Shown here in pieces: positions 8,871-17,407 of a stretch of 64,000 nucleotides of DNA. Source of the stretch: Pseudoalteromonas sp. MM1 (lineage in GTDB: Bacteria > Pseudomonadota > Gammaproteobacteria > Enterobacterales > Alteromonadaceae); NCBI RefSeq assembly GCF_030296835.1, contig NZ_AP027922.1:2170001-2234000 (forward strand), written 5' to 3'. Numbering within the stretch: position 1 is the first letter of the stretch; every line of letters starts with the position of its first letter. The notes under the pieces were generated by a model, which was not told where the DNA came from, made no database searches, and was given only the letters and a program-made list of their open reading frames with translations. The position numbers and the translations under genes were made by a program.

Positions 8871-9443
8871 TTAGTTAGCAGTCAACTTTTTATGTGGGTT
8901 TAAAAAAAACATCTTTTTCCACCCTTGCCTTTGTGTTGTAAAAAGCCACGGCATAGGCATAAGCGATAATATAGAATAATGCACATGAGGTTGTTTTCCT
9001 GCAGCATTACCTGTATCACCTAGTAAGCCAATTTGGCTGTTTATGCTAACTACATCCCCTGCATTTACATGGTAGTCATTTAAATGTGCAAAATAATGCA
9101 CTCGCCATTTTGCACCTAATACCGCAACCACTTTGCCACCTCGGTTTAGTTCACCTGAAAAAATAACAATACCGCTTGTTGCAGCAACCACAGGCGTATT
9201 TTTAGCGCCAAAAATATCAATTCCTTTATGCACACCAGAGCGCCCCCACGGCTCATACCAAAACGTATTGTGGTTCCAATCCTTACTTGTAGCGCCTTGC
9301 ACAGGAATTACTAGTTTCTCAGGAATGAGTAAACCCATTATTAATAAAATTATAACTGCGCCCAAAGTCCACTTTAGTAGTTTCAATGCATTACCTTTGC
9401 TGTGAATAGTCATTAAATTATTAATTACAATACCTGAACGCAT
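8871..9443 (-). CDS. M23 family metallopeptidase, membrane anchored
   Basis: A 190-residue protein with one N-terminal transmembrane segment (about residues 24-43) and a C-terminal LytM/M23 domain. The zinc ligands are visible: HKGID gives H-x(3)-D, and the second motif is HVHY (H-x-H). GNAAGKQPHVHY matches the usual M23 C-terminal motif. Such enzymes cut peptidoglycan cross-links in the periplasm or act as degenerate activators; here the metal ligands are present. The start is uncertain: no strong ribosome site precedes the first ATG, and an internal TTG with AAAGG upstream (about residue 20) is possible. Confidence 0.8.
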   Translation of the reverse strand: MRSGIVINNLMTIHSKGNALKLLKWTLGAVIILLIMGLLIPEKLVIPVQGATSKDWNHNTFWYEPWGRSGVHKGIDIFGAKNTPVVAATSGIVIFSGELNRGGKVVAVLGAKWRVHYFAHLNDYHVNAGDVVSINSQIGLLGDTGNAAGKQPHVHYSILSLMPMPWLFTTQRQGWKKMFFLNPHKKLTAN

Positions 9444-9474
9444 TGTGAGTATTATTTGAGTTATATCAATCTTG

Positions 9475-9560
9475 TTAAGTTATTCCTCTGTTCTGGTCAA
9501 TCAAAACTGCTTCATCTTTAAAAGCTTGAGGGTAACTCTTGTGTGATTTTTTAAACTCAT
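9475..9560 (-). pseudogene. Remnant of an IS3-type transposase OrfA N terminus
   Basis: AAGGAAACGGT precedes an ATG at 9560 that opens MSLKNHT. In a shifted frame the DNA then reads KSHKSYPQAFKDEAVLIDQN and ends at a TAA at 9475. The block SYPQAFKDEAV is the typical start of IS3-family OrfA proteins. The helix-turn-helix region that should follow is missing, so this is the frameshifted, truncated 5' end of an old insertion sequence. Confidence 0.55.
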
Positions 9561-9723
9561 ACCGTTTCCTTAATTTATTGACGTTAATGTCTCAAAATTA
9601 AGTGCCCTATGGAATTAGGCCTGAAGAGCCACTTATAGCAACCGATAAATAAAACCGTTACTAGGCATAAAATTTTTACATGTAGTTTTTATAAGATCTT
9701 TATAAAAAAATTTTATTACACGC

Positions 9724-9769
9724 ACAAAAAAGCCCCTACCAAATATAAATCGGTAGGGACTTTTTTGTG
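9724..9769 (-). terminator. Rho-independent terminator after TPR paralogue 3
   Basis: The arms AAAAAAG-CCCCTACC and GGTAGGG-CTTTTTT surround an A/T-rich loop, just downstream of the stop of paralogue 3 on the minus strand. Confidence 0.85.
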
Positions 9770-9790
9770 ACTCTCGCTAATTAAATTGCT

Positions 9791-10198
9791 TTATAAGGCA
9801 AGCTCTTCTTTAGCGCGAGTTAAGTTATGAGACACTAATGTGTTTTCAGAAACCTGAACTGCTTCGTATAAATCAGCTAATGCTGCGGTATCGTTATGCG
9901 CTTTTAAACGTGCAACGCCACGGTTGCTTAAAGCGTACGATGTAAGCTGGCGTACTTTAAATTTAGGGCCATCTGCATCTTTTAATAGTGCAATAGCTTT
10001 AGTACAAATTTCTTCAGCTTGAGCGTAATTTTTAGATTTAACGTTAAGTGCACAGCTATTGAATGACTCTTCTAGAGGCATTGGAGCCGTTTCGGTTTTA
10101 ATAACCATAAGTTTGTAGTCACTTGAATCAGCCATTACAGCTGCTGAGCAAGTTAGTAATGAGCCAAGAGCGATGGTTTTTAAAAGTGTACGTTTCAT
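9791..10198 (-). CDS. Small secreted TPR-like protein, paralogue 3
   Basis: A 135-residue member of the four-copy family: signal peptide cleaved after VMA, then DSSDYKLMVIKTE, the two-cysteine segment (FNSCALN and EEICTKA) and a TPR-like helical C terminus ending in NLTRAKEELAL. Coding divergence from paralogues 1 and 2 is substantial, so this is an older duplicate. A strong ribosome site (AGGAAAG) and the common family promoter lie upstream, and its own terminator follows, so it is a monocistronic unit. No function is known to me. Confidence 0.75.
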   Translation of the reverse strand: MKRTLLKTIALGSLLTCSAAVMADSSDYKLMVIKTETAPMPLEESFNSCALNVKSKNYAQAEEICTKAIALLKDADGPKFKVRQLTSYALSNRGVARLKAHNDTAALADLYEAVQVSENTLVSHNLTRAKEELAL

Positions 10199-10246
10199 GG
10201 TTTGTCTTTCCTAATTAAGTTAGTCGCGCTTGTTGCCGACAACTGA

Positions 10247-10275
10247 ACTTTAGAGTAATAGCTCAGCGCCGACAA
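10247..10275 (-). promoter_or_regulatory. Sigma70-like promoter of TPR paralogue 3
   Basis: TTGTCG (10270-10275), a 17-bp spacer and TAAAGT (10247-10252). The spacer sequence differs from paralogues 2 and 4 while hexamers and spacing are kept, as expected of a functional promoter. Confidence 0.7.
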
Positions 10276-10315
10276 ACGAGAAAAACAAACTCAATAAGTG
10301 AAGAAAATTAACTTA

Positions 10316-10329
10316 TAGACTTTAGTCTA
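10316..10329. promoter_or_regulatory. 14-bp dyad, putative activator site (paralogue 3)
   Basis: TAGACTTTAGTCTA, centred about -82 from the predicted start, in the same phase as at paralogues 2 and 4. Confidence 0.65.
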
Positions 10330-10689
10330 ATATACGTACAAATTTAAATGTTTAACAGCGTGTAAACCAGCGTAATTACTGCTTGTTTTGAAAAAGGTTT
10401 TAAAACGAATCTTATGCAGTAGCTACGTATACAAGCCAGTGAACTGTGCAAAAATCGGTCTTTAAAATTTATTTTGTTTTTATGCTTTTAGCGACTTTTC
10501 CCACGCTCAAGCCTTGCACTAAAATTGAAAAAACACCATCGCATAAATTAAAACTAGTAAGCCCCTCGGCGCGACGCTAATTTCAAATATACTCAACGTG
10601 TTCGTGACATCCATAATCTAGCTCTCTTAAATTTAAAGCCTTATAGGTAGTTTCCACTTTTATGATTTGCACTTTTTAACCATGCAACG

Positions 10690-10731
10690 CAAAAAGCCCA
10701 CGTTAAGAATAAACCTAACATGGGCTTTTTA
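10690..10731 (-). terminator. Rho-independent terminator after TPR paralogue 4
   Basis: The arms AAAAAGCCCA-CGTTA and TAACA-TGGGCTTTTT lie just beyond the stop of paralogue 4 on the minus strand. Confidence 0.85.
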
Positions 10732-10766
10732 TACACTGGCTTAATTAAAGCATGTTTAATGCTTTT

Positions 10767-11174
10767 TTATAGCGCAAGCTCTTCTTTAGCAAGTGTTAAA
10801 TTATGCGATACCATTGTACTGTTAGACATTTGCGCTGCCTCGTACAAATCAGCAATAGCTGCTGTGTCATTATTTGATTTTAAGCGAGCAACACCGCGGT
10901 TGCTTAACGCGAATGACGTAAGTTGGCGTACTTTAAATTTAGGGCCGTCTGCATCTTTTAAAAGTGCAATTGCTTTTGTACAAATTGCTTCAGCCTCAGC
11001 ATAATTCTTAGATTTAACATTAAGAGCACAGCTGTTAAATGACTGCTCTAGTGGCTGTGGTGCAGTGGCTTGTTCAATAACCATTAATTTATAGTCACTT
11101 GTATCAGCCATTACAGCAGCTGAGCAAGTTAATAAAGAGCCAAGAGCGATGGTTTTGATTAGTGAGCTTTTCAT
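10767..11174 (-). CDS. Small secreted TPR-like protein, paralogue 4
   Basis: A 135-residue family member starting MKSSLIKTIALGSLLTCSAA, with signal cleavage after VMA, the conserved FNSCALN and EAICTKA cysteines and the TPR-like helical tail. It is closest to paralogue 3 (shared DADGPKFKVRQLTS). It is the first of the array in transcription direction, with its own promoter, dyad and terminator, so the four units are independent but probably coregulated. Function unknown. Confidence 0.75.
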   Translation of the reverse strand: MKSSLIKTIALGSLLTCSAAVMADTSDYKLMVIEQATAPQPLEQSFNSCALNVKSKNYAEAEAICTKAIALLKDADGPKFKVRQLTSFALSNRGVARLKSNNDTAAIADLYEAAQMSNSTMVSHNLTLAKEELAL

Positions 11175-11219
11175 GATTATATTCCTGTTGAGTTAGTCGT
11201 GCTTGTTGCCGACAACTGA

Positions 11220-11248
11220 ACTTTAGAGAATTACCATAAAAACGACAA
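11220..11248 (-). promoter_or_regulatory. Sigma70-like promoter of TPR paralogue 4
   Basis: TTGTCG (11243-11248), 17 bp and TAAAGT (11220-11225), again with a different spacer sequence. The transcript should begin near the GTTGTCGGCAAC hairpin that all four leaders carry. Confidence 0.7.
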
Positions 11249-11288
11249 ACGATTAAAACAAAACCAATAAGTGAAGAAAATTAACTTA

Positions 11289-11302
11289 TAGACTTTAGTC
11301 TA
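11289..11302. promoter_or_regulatory. 14-bp dyad, putative activator site (paralogue 4)
   Basis: TAGACTTTAGTCTA, centred about -82 from the predicted start and identical to the dyads of paralogues 2 and 3. Confidence 0.65.
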
Positions 11303-11491
11303 ATACCAAACTAGTAAGCAATACATAGCAAGTGCATTAACTATAATTAGTAAACGCCAACCAATTTAACTCTCTTATCAATCGCAAACCTATAAACTCC
11401 CTCGTCCATATGTCATAATCTAAATAATTCATAAATTTAGTAACTTGGCGCATATTTGTGCATTTTAAAGTTAACTACTTAGGGTTTTACC

Positions 11492-12937
11492 ATGGCATAT
11501 CAAGAGCAAAATCAAGCAACAATTTATTGGCACGATTATGAGACCTGGGGGGCGAGCCCTCAAAAAGATAAGCCGAGTCAGTTTGCCGGTGTGCGCACCG
11601 ATCTTGATTTAAATATAATTGGCGAGCCGCTTATTGAATATTGTAAGCCGCAAGCGGATTACTTACCGCACCCTGAGGCATGTTTAATTACCGGTATCAC
11701 ACCACAAGTGGCGATGAAAAAAGGCTTGGTTGAAGCTGAGTTTATTGCAAAAATTCATGCCGAATTTAGTGCGCCAAACACCTGTGTGGCTGGTTATAAC
11801 AGTATTCGCTTTGATGACGAAGTAAGCCGTTATAGCTTTTATCGCAACTTTTACGATCCGTACGAGCGTGAGTATAAAAACAATAACAGCCGCTGGGATA
11901 TTATTGATTTAGTACGTGCATGTTATGCGCTGCGCCCTGAAGGTATTGAATGGCCGTTAAAAGAAGACGGCAGCCCGAGCTTTAAGCTTGAGCATTTAAC
12001 GGTAGCTAATGGCATTGAACACGCCGCTGCGCACGATGCGCTAAGCGATGTAACTGCCACTATTGCACTGGCTAAACTTATAAAAGAAAAACAACCAAAG
12101 CTTTATAACTTCTTTTTTGGGCTGCGGAATAAAAAAGCCCTTGGCGATTTAGTTGATGTATTTAACATGACGCCGCTGGTACACACATCATCGCGTATTC
12201 CTGCAACGCAAGGTTGTACTACGTGGGTAGCACCTATGAGCTTTCACCCGGTAAATAAAAACGCCGTTATATGTTTTGATTTAACCCAAAACCCGCAAGT
12301 ATTGCTTGATTTAAATGTAGAAGAGTTGCGTAAGCGTTTATACACCAAACGCGTTGATTTAGCCGAGGGTGACTTACCCGTTGGTTTAAAATTGGTGCAT
12401 TTAAACAAGTGCCCTATTTTAGCGCCTGCTAAAACGTTATTGCCTGAAAACGCAGCCCGTTTAGGCATTGACCGTGAGCAGTGCCTCGCTAATTTAGCTA
12501 TTTTAAAAGCCAATACCGAGCTTCGCGATAAAGTAACTGAAGTGTTTAACGAAAAAGGCGATTACAGCGCGACCACTAATGTTGATTACTTACTTTACGA
12601 TGGCTTTACAAGCCATGCCGACAAAGCTAAATTTGCGATTATTCGCGATGCTAAACCAGAGGAACTCGCTGGCTTAAATTTAGATTTTGAAGATAAAAAG
12701 TTCAATACATTACTGTTTAGATACCGTGCACGAAACTGGCCTGAAACGCTAAACCAGCAAGAGCTTGACCAATGGCGTCAGTATTGCCAAAACAAGCTAA
12801 TGCACGGGGAAGATCAACCCTCAATAAGTGCACAAGATTTTATGATCACTCTTGAAAACTTGGCGCATGAGCACGACGACAGCGAAAAGAACCTGACCAT
12901 TTTAAAGGCACTATATAACTACGCACAGAGCATGTAA
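11492..12937 (+). CDS. sbcB: Exodeoxyribonuclease I
   Basis: A 481-residue 3'-5' single-strand DNA exonuclease of the DEDDh superfamily, acting in mismatch repair and recombination. The first acidic motif DYETWG gives Asp15 and Glu17 at the same numbers as the E. coli enzyme. RWDIIDL holds the second acidic motif and HDALSDV the His/Asp pair. The SH3-like and C-terminal helical domains follow at the normal length. It is monocistronic, with a strong terminator after it. Confidence 0.95.
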   Translation: MAYQEQNQATIYWHDYETWGASPQKDKPSQFAGVRTDLDLNIIGEPLIEYCKPQADYLPHPEACLITGITPQVAMKKGLVEAEFIAKIHAEFSAPNTCVAGYNSIRFDDEVSRYSFYRNFYDPYEREYKNNNSRWDIIDLVRACYALRPEGIEWPLKEDGSPSFKLEHLTVANGIEHAAAHDALSDVTATIALAKLIKEKQPKLYNFFFGLRNKKALGDLVDVFNMTPLVHTSSRIPATQGCTTWVAPMSFHPVNKNAVICFDLTQNPQVLLDLNVEELRKRLYTKRVDLAEGDLPVGLKLVHLNKCPILAPAKTLLPENAARLGIDREQCLANLAILKANTELRDKVTEVFNEKGDYSATTNVDYLLYDGFTSHADKAKFAIIRDAKPEELAGLNLDFEDKKFNTLLFRYRARNWPETLNQQELDQWRQYCQNKLMHGEDQPSISAQDFMITLENLAHEHDDSEKNLTILKALYNYAQSM

Positions 12938-12971
12938 TTTGCTTAAACCTTACTTGTAAAACGCATATAAA

Positions 12972-13008
12972 AACGCGACGCTTTAGTGATAAAGCGTCGC
13001 GTTTTTTT
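12972..13008 (+). terminator. Rho-independent terminator of sbcB
   Basis: The arms ACGCGACGCTTT and AAAGCGTCGCGT enclose a 6-nt loop and are followed by seven T's. Confidence 0.9.
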
Positions 13009-13051
13009 GTTTATAAATATCTATACCACTCCAAACAAAACGAAATTTTTG

Positions 13052-13178
13052 CACAAAGAGAAGTGAATGAGGAGTGAATGAGGAGTAAATGAGAAAACAT
13101 AAGCCAATAATAACTTTGCCTAATCACTTCCTCTATAAGCGCAGCGCCTCATATTCTCTTTGTGAATCATTCACTTTA
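13052..13178. repeat. Palindromic intergenic repeat, family A, copy 1
   Basis: The ends CACAAAGAGAA (13052-13062) and TTCTCTTTGTG (13154-13164) are perfect inverted repeats. The inside holds a GTGAATGAGGA direct duplication. A diverged copy with the same order of blocks lies at 30422-30539. Confidence 0.65.
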
Positions 13179-13184
13179 ATTACA

Positions 13185-14066
13185 TTATTTTTTATGTAGC
13201 GCTTCTATTCGTGCAAGTAAGCTTGATGTGTCGTATCGCCCGCCGCCGAGTGCTTGTACGTCAGCGTAATATTGATCAACCGTTGCAGTCATCGGTAAAG
13301 TAGCGCCATTGTTTTTAGCTTCATCAAGCGCGATGCCTAAATCTTTTCGCATCCAATCGACTGCAAAACCAAACTCGTACTCACCTGCCCACATTGTTTT
13401 ATAGCGGTTTTCCATTTGCCACGAACCCGCAGCCCCTTTTGAAATGGTTTCAATTACTTTTTCACCATCAAGCCCTGCTTGTTTGGCAAAGTGTAAGCCC
13501 TCGGCTAAGCCTTGCACTACGCCGGCAATACAAATTTGATTAACCATTTTACATAACTGCCCTGCCCCCACATCGCCTAATAATTGGCTAAAACGGCTAT
13601 ATGCCGCCATTACAGGTTGCACTTTAGTGAAAACAGCTTCGTTACCGCCTGCCATGACTGTAAGCACACCGTTTTCAGCACCTGCTTGTCCGCCTGATAC
13701 GGGCGCGTCTATAAAATCGATATTTTGCAACGCTGCTTTTGCAGCTACTTCACGGGCTACTTCGGCCGATGTAGTGGTATGGTCAACTAAAATGCTATTA
13801 ACGGCCATCCCCGCTAAAACACCATTATCGCCATAAACAACCGCACGTAAGTCATCATCATTACCTACACACATAAATACAATATCAGCATTATTAGCAG
13901 CTTCTCGCGGCGTGGTGGCCAAGCTTCCTGCAAACTCATCTACCCAACTTTGCGCCTTTGCTTGAGTACGGTTATATACACACACATTAAAGCCCGCTTT
14001 TGCTAAATGCCCTGCCATTGGGTAACCCATTACCCCTAAACCTATAAATGCAACATTGATTGACAT
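13185..14066 (-). CDS. 3-hydroxyisobutyrate dehydrogenase-like NAD(P)-dependent oxidoreductase
   Basis: A 293-residue beta-hydroxyacid dehydrogenase (MmsB/GarR/GlxR family). The N-terminal Rossmann fold has GLGVMG at residues 9-14, the substrate-binding motif DAPVSGGQAGAENG follows, and the catalytic lysine lies in GAGQLCKMVNQ. The helical C-terminal domain has normal length. It should oxidise a short beta-hydroxyacid such as 3-hydroxyisobutyrate or reduce tartronate semialdehyde; the sequence alone does not decide. No valine-degradation or glycerate genes are adjacent. Confidence 0.85.
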   Translation of the reverse strand: MSINVAFIGLGVMGYPMAGHLAKAGFNVCVYNRTQAKAQSWVDEFAGSLATTPREAANNADIVFMCVGNDDDLRAVVYGDNGVLAGMAVNSILVDHTTTSAEVAREVAAKAALQNIDFIDAPVSGGQAGAENGVLTVMAGGNEAVFTKVQPVMAAYSRFSQLLGDVGAGQLCKMVNQICIAGVVQGLAEGLHFAKQAGLDGEKVIETISKGAAGSWQMENRYKTMWAGEYEFGFAVDWMRKDLGIALDEAKNNGATLPMTATVDQYYADVQALGGGRYDTSSLLARIEALHKK

Positions 14067-14182
14067 AAAAGTGCCTTATTTTCCTGCTAACTTAGAAACT
14101 ATGCCCGATTATGTCAATCGGCTGCTTAAAAAGCGAATTAAGTCTTTATAAATTTCCAACGTAAGGAAATAAGTAGGTAACC

Positions 14183-14734
14183 ATGGATAGTATTTATCAA
14201 TTTAGTGCCCCTTTATATAACAGCGAAAGCTTTGCGCTTAGCCAGCTAAAAGGCAAAACAGTACTTATTGTTAATACAGCAAGTAAATGTAATTTTTCGG
14301 TGCAATTAAGTTCGCTAGAAAAGCTCTATCAAGAATATAAAAACAGCGGTTTCACTATATTAGCGTTTCCGTGTCATCAATTTGGCCAAAACGAGCCGCT
14401 TGATAACCTCGCGATTAAAGACTTTTACCAAGGACAATTTGACGTTTCGTTTAAAGTGTTTGGTAAGGTAATGGTAAATGGGCCCGAGGCGCATCCGCTG
14501 TTTAATTATTTAAAGTCGCATACCCGTGGTATTTCTCAAAACCGCGCAGTAAAGTGGAACTTCACAAAGTTTTTAATTAACCCACAAGGCCAGCTCGTTG
14601 CACGATATGCGCCGCGCACCAAGCCCGAAACGCTTAAACAGGTCATTGAGGCAAACTTACCTAGCGCGGTGAGCGCTAATAATTTAAATAACACTAAAAT
14701 AATACCCAACTTTAATGCTTTAAAAGGTGCTTAA
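14183..14734 (+). CDS. Glutathione peroxidase family protein
   Basis: A 183-residue thioredoxin-fold peroxidase. The catalytic tetrad is visible: Cys36 in NTASKCNFSVQL, Gln in FPCHQFGQNEP, and Trp and Asn in KWNFTKFLI. A cysteine (not selenocysteine) and the extra Cys of FPCHQF are typical of bacterial enzymes that reduce hydroperoxides in the cytoplasm, often with thioredoxin as donor. It diverges from the 13185-14066 gene, and a MITE follows it. Confidence 0.88.
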   Translation: MDSIYQFSAPLYNSESFALSQLKGKTVLIVNTASKCNFSVQLSSLEKLYQEYKNSGFTILAFPCHQFGQNEPLDNLAIKDFYQGQFDVSFKVFGKVMVNGPEAHPLFNYLKSHTRGISQNRAVKWNFTKFLINPQGQLVARYAPRTKPETLKQVIEANLPSAVSANNLNNTKIIPNFNALKGA

Positions 14735-14798
14735 TTATTCTAAATCAATAAACTGGTGGTTACTCAAGCATGCTTTATTAAACTAGTTTAAGGTTATG

Positions 14799-15012
14799 TA
14801 TAACCCAATCCGCAATAATGCTTAATCATTTTTAGGGGCTAAACGTGTCGCTATCTGCGTTAAAAAACTCTCATTTACGACTGCATGGATGCACAAGGTA
14901 GAGCAATGCAGGAGCAATTGCCGAGAACAACTAAATAGCGATTTTTTTGCCTTGTTATCAGCACGTTTTTCCATCCTCAAAATAGATCACTTGATTATGC
15001 GAATTGGTATAA
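14799..15012. repeat. MITE-like element, long form, copy 1
   Basis: About 214 bp bounded by TATAACCCAATCCGC and GCGAATTGGTATA, which are imperfect terminal inverted repeats. The inside matches the copy at 47674-47883 in the opposite orientation, including the roughly 45-bp block with GCATGGATGC and AGCAATGCAGGAGCAATTGC that the two short copies lack. It encodes no protein and ends 24 bp before the ldhA start. Confidence 0.8.
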
Positions 15013-15036
15013 CAGCTAAGCTTTGGAGTAAATAAC

Positions 15037-16017
15037 ATGAACATTGCTTTTTTTAGTACGCAAAAATACGAACAGCCTTTTTTTAAGCGCAGTACTAACA
15101 AATACCCTCAAATAGAGATTTGTTACATTGAGCAAGCACTTACCGAGCAAACAGCACTGCTTGCTAACGGGTTTGATGCGGTGTGTGTATTTGTAAACGA
15201 CACGGTTAGTGCAGCCGTAATAGAGCAATTGGCAGAGCTTGGGGTGAGCACTATTTTACTTCGCTGTGCAGGGTTTAATAATGTTGATTTAACTGCCGCC
15301 AAAGCTCAGAACATAAAGGTATTACGAGTACCTGCATACAGCCCAGAAGCCGTAGCTGAGCACTGTGTTGCACTTATGCTTACCCTTAGCCGTAAAACAC
15401 ATAAAGCCTATAACCGCGTACGCGAAGACAACTTTGATTTAAACGGTTTATTAGGCTTTAACTTACATGGCAAAACAGTTGGAATTATAGGCTGTGGTAA
15501 AATTGGCCTTGCACTTTGTAATATTTTAAATGGCTTTGGCGCGCATGTTTTAGTGTGCGACCCTTATGCAACACCTGGCAACTACACCATTACCGATTTA
15601 AATTCGCTGCTTACTCAAAGCGATATAATTTCACTGCACTGCCCACTGAATGAGCAAACACACCATTTAATAAACGACAATGCATTTAATAAAATGAAAC
15701 CTGGAGTAATGCTAATTAACACTTCGCGCGGTGCGCTACTTAATAGCAAAGCCTGTATAAATGCGCTTAAAACTAAAAAGCTAGGGTATTTAGGGCTTGA
15801 TGTGTACGAGCAAGAGTCGGAGCTATTTTTTAAAAACCATAGCGATGAGATAAACCAAGACGATATATTCTCGCGCTTAGTGAGCTTTAAAAATGTATTA
15901 GTAACAGGTCATCAAGGCTTTTTTACTCAAGAAGCCCTTAACGAAATTGCCAATACCACCATACAAAACGCAATAGAAATTAGTGAGCACAAACCTTTAA
16001 CTAATGAGGTGCTATAA
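15037..16017 (+). CDS. ldhA: D-lactate dehydrogenase (2-hydroxyacid dehydrogenase)
   Basis: A 326-residue cytosolic NAD-dependent D-2-hydroxyacid dehydrogenase that interconverts pyruvate and D-lactate. Visible features are the catalytic Arg in LLRCAGFNNVDL, the nucleotide-binding GIIGCGKIGLA, the family signature LINTSRGALLN, and the catalytic His in VTGHQGFFTQEAL. The start (GGAG upstream of ATG) lies just after the MITE at 14799-15012, so its promoter is either inside or beyond that repeat. It converges with the NSS transporter gene. Confidence 0.88.
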   Translation: MNIAFFSTQKYEQPFFKRSTNKYPQIEICYIEQALTEQTALLANGFDAVCVFVNDTVSAAVIEQLAELGVSTILLRCAGFNNVDLTAAKAQNIKVLRVPAYSPEAVAEHCVALMLTLSRKTHKAYNRVREDNFDLNGLLGFNLHGKTVGIIGCGKIGLALCNILNGFGAHVLVCDPYATPGNYTITDLNSLLTQSDIISLHCPLNEQTHHLINDNAFNKMKPGVMLINTSRGALLNSKACINALKTKKLGYLGLDVYEQESELFFKNHSDEINQDDIFSRLVSFKNVLVTGHQGFFTQEALNEIANTTIQNAIEISEHKPLTNEVL

Positions 16018-16036
16018 AGCCGTTGCCCGTAAATTT

Positions 16037-16074
16037 AGCTTTACCCGTTTTACTCTATTTATAACGGGTAAAGC
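16037..16074. terminator. Bidirectional terminator between ldhA and the NSS transporter
   Basis: The arms AGCTTTACCCGTT and AACGGGTAAAGCT form a 13-bp stem between the convergent genes. Confidence 0.75.
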
Positions 16075-16084
16075 TTAAAATACT

Positions 16085-17407
16085 TTAGCCAAACGCAACG
16101 TTTGCAAAAACAAGGGTCATTAATATCGGGCAAACAAAACGAATGTATTGAGCAAACCAGTAATGCGTGCCACTGCTGGCTTTATGAAGCTTATTACCGC
16201 GTTTCCACATCCAACCTGCAGTTATAAAGTAAAACAGCCCCATAAGCGGGAGTTGGTATTGGGTAAACAGCATAATTACTAAACCAAATAACCACTCAAA
16301 ATTTAATATAATGGCACTTGCGCATACAAGCACAACTAAACTTACAGCCCACGTTGCTTTAGTACGATCTACGCGGTGGTTTTCTACTAAAAACGCAACC
16401 GGTATTTCTGTAGTAGAAATAGTAGATGTCACTGAGGCAATCGACATTAGTACAAAAAACAACAAACCTATAAGCAAACCTATTTCGCCCATGGTGCTAA
16501 ATAACTCAGGCAAAATAGCAAATATCAGCTGCCCTTCGCCAATTAGTTTACCACCACTAAACACCTCTACCCCGTTATGCTGTGCAACATAAATGGCAGG
16601 CACTATCAGTAAACCGGCTAAAAATGCCACGCTGGTATCAAGCAGTGCAACGCTTGCAGTTAGTTTTGGCAGGTTTGCATCTGGCTGCAGGTACGAGCCA
16701 TAAATCATCATGCAGCCAACCCCTAATGAGAGCGAGAAAAACGCCTGCCCCATTGCTGCAATAATTAAATTTGGGTCAAGCACTTGGCTAAAATCAGGAA
16801 TTAAATAAGCGGCAAACCCTTCGCTGGCGCCTTCTAAACTGGCGATATAAAAAATTAAACCTATTAGTAGCACCAATAACAATGGCATTAAACGGCGCGA
16901 CCAAGTTTCAATCCCCGATTTAACCCCTTTTAAAATTATACTGGCGGTTAAAATAAGCATAAGCGGCGTAAATATAAAATTTCGCACCATAGAGTCGCTG
17001 TGTAAAAACTCGCTTGCTGCACTAAAACCAAAAAATGTAGTAATAGGCTCTATCGCGTAAGAGAGCATCCACCCAGCTACAATAGAATAAAAGCTAAGCA
17101 TAACCACAGCGCCCGCAAGGCCTATATACCCGGCGGCAGCCCCTACTTTTTTGTTGGTGTTTTGCCACGCATTACCCAATGCTTTTACTGGGTTTGCTTG
17201 CGCTTGGTGGCCTAAATAAAGTTCGGTATAAAGCGCAGGTAGCGCAAGTAAAAATATAACAACAAAGTAAACCAATAAAAATGCGCCGCCACCATGGTTG
17301 GCCGCCTGCGTAGGAAACCCCCATATATTACCTAAACCCACTGCTGCGCCTGCAGCGGCTAAAACAAAACCAAACCGGCTTTGAAATCCATCACGCACTT
17401 GTGCCAT
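16085..17407 (-). CDS. Sodium-dependent transporter, NSS (SNF) family
   Basis: A 440-residue inner-membrane sodium symporter with about eleven predicted helices. The N-terminal motif GNIWGFPTQAANHGGGAF contains the unwound TM1 substrate- and sodium-binding region of neurotransmitter:sodium symporters. Bacterial relatives (LeuT, MhsT, TnaT) import amino acids, so amino-acid uptake is the best guess. The substrate is not readable from the sequence. Confidence 0.88.
   Translation of the reverse strand: MAQVRDGFQSRFGFVLAAAGAAVGLGNIWGFPTQAANHGGGAFLLVYFVVIFLLALPALYTELYLGHQAQANPVKALGNAWQNTNKKVGAAAGYIGLAGAVVMLSFYSIVAGWMLSYAIEPITTFFGFSAASEFLHSDSMVRNFIFTPLMLILTASIILKGVKSGIETWSRRLMPLLLVLLIGLIFYIASLEGASEGFAAYLIPDFSQVLDPNLIIAAMGQAFFSLSLGVGCMMIYGSYLQPDANLPKLTASVALLDTSVAFLAGLLIVPAIYVAQHNGVEVFSGGKLIGEGQLIFAILPELFSTMGEIGLLIGLLFFVLMSIASVTSTISTTEIPVAFLVENHRVDRTKATWAVSLVVLVCASAIILNFEWLFGLVIMLFTQYQLPLMGLFYFITAGWMWKRGNKLHKASSGTHYWFAQYIRFVCPILMTLVFANVAFG

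Larger units (their letters stand above)
10199..10689. other. Intergenic region between TPR paralogues 3 and 4
   Basis: The first 130 bp hold the promoter and dyad of paralogue 3. From about 10330 to 10689 I see no ORF, RNA gene or repeat. Confidence 0.45.
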
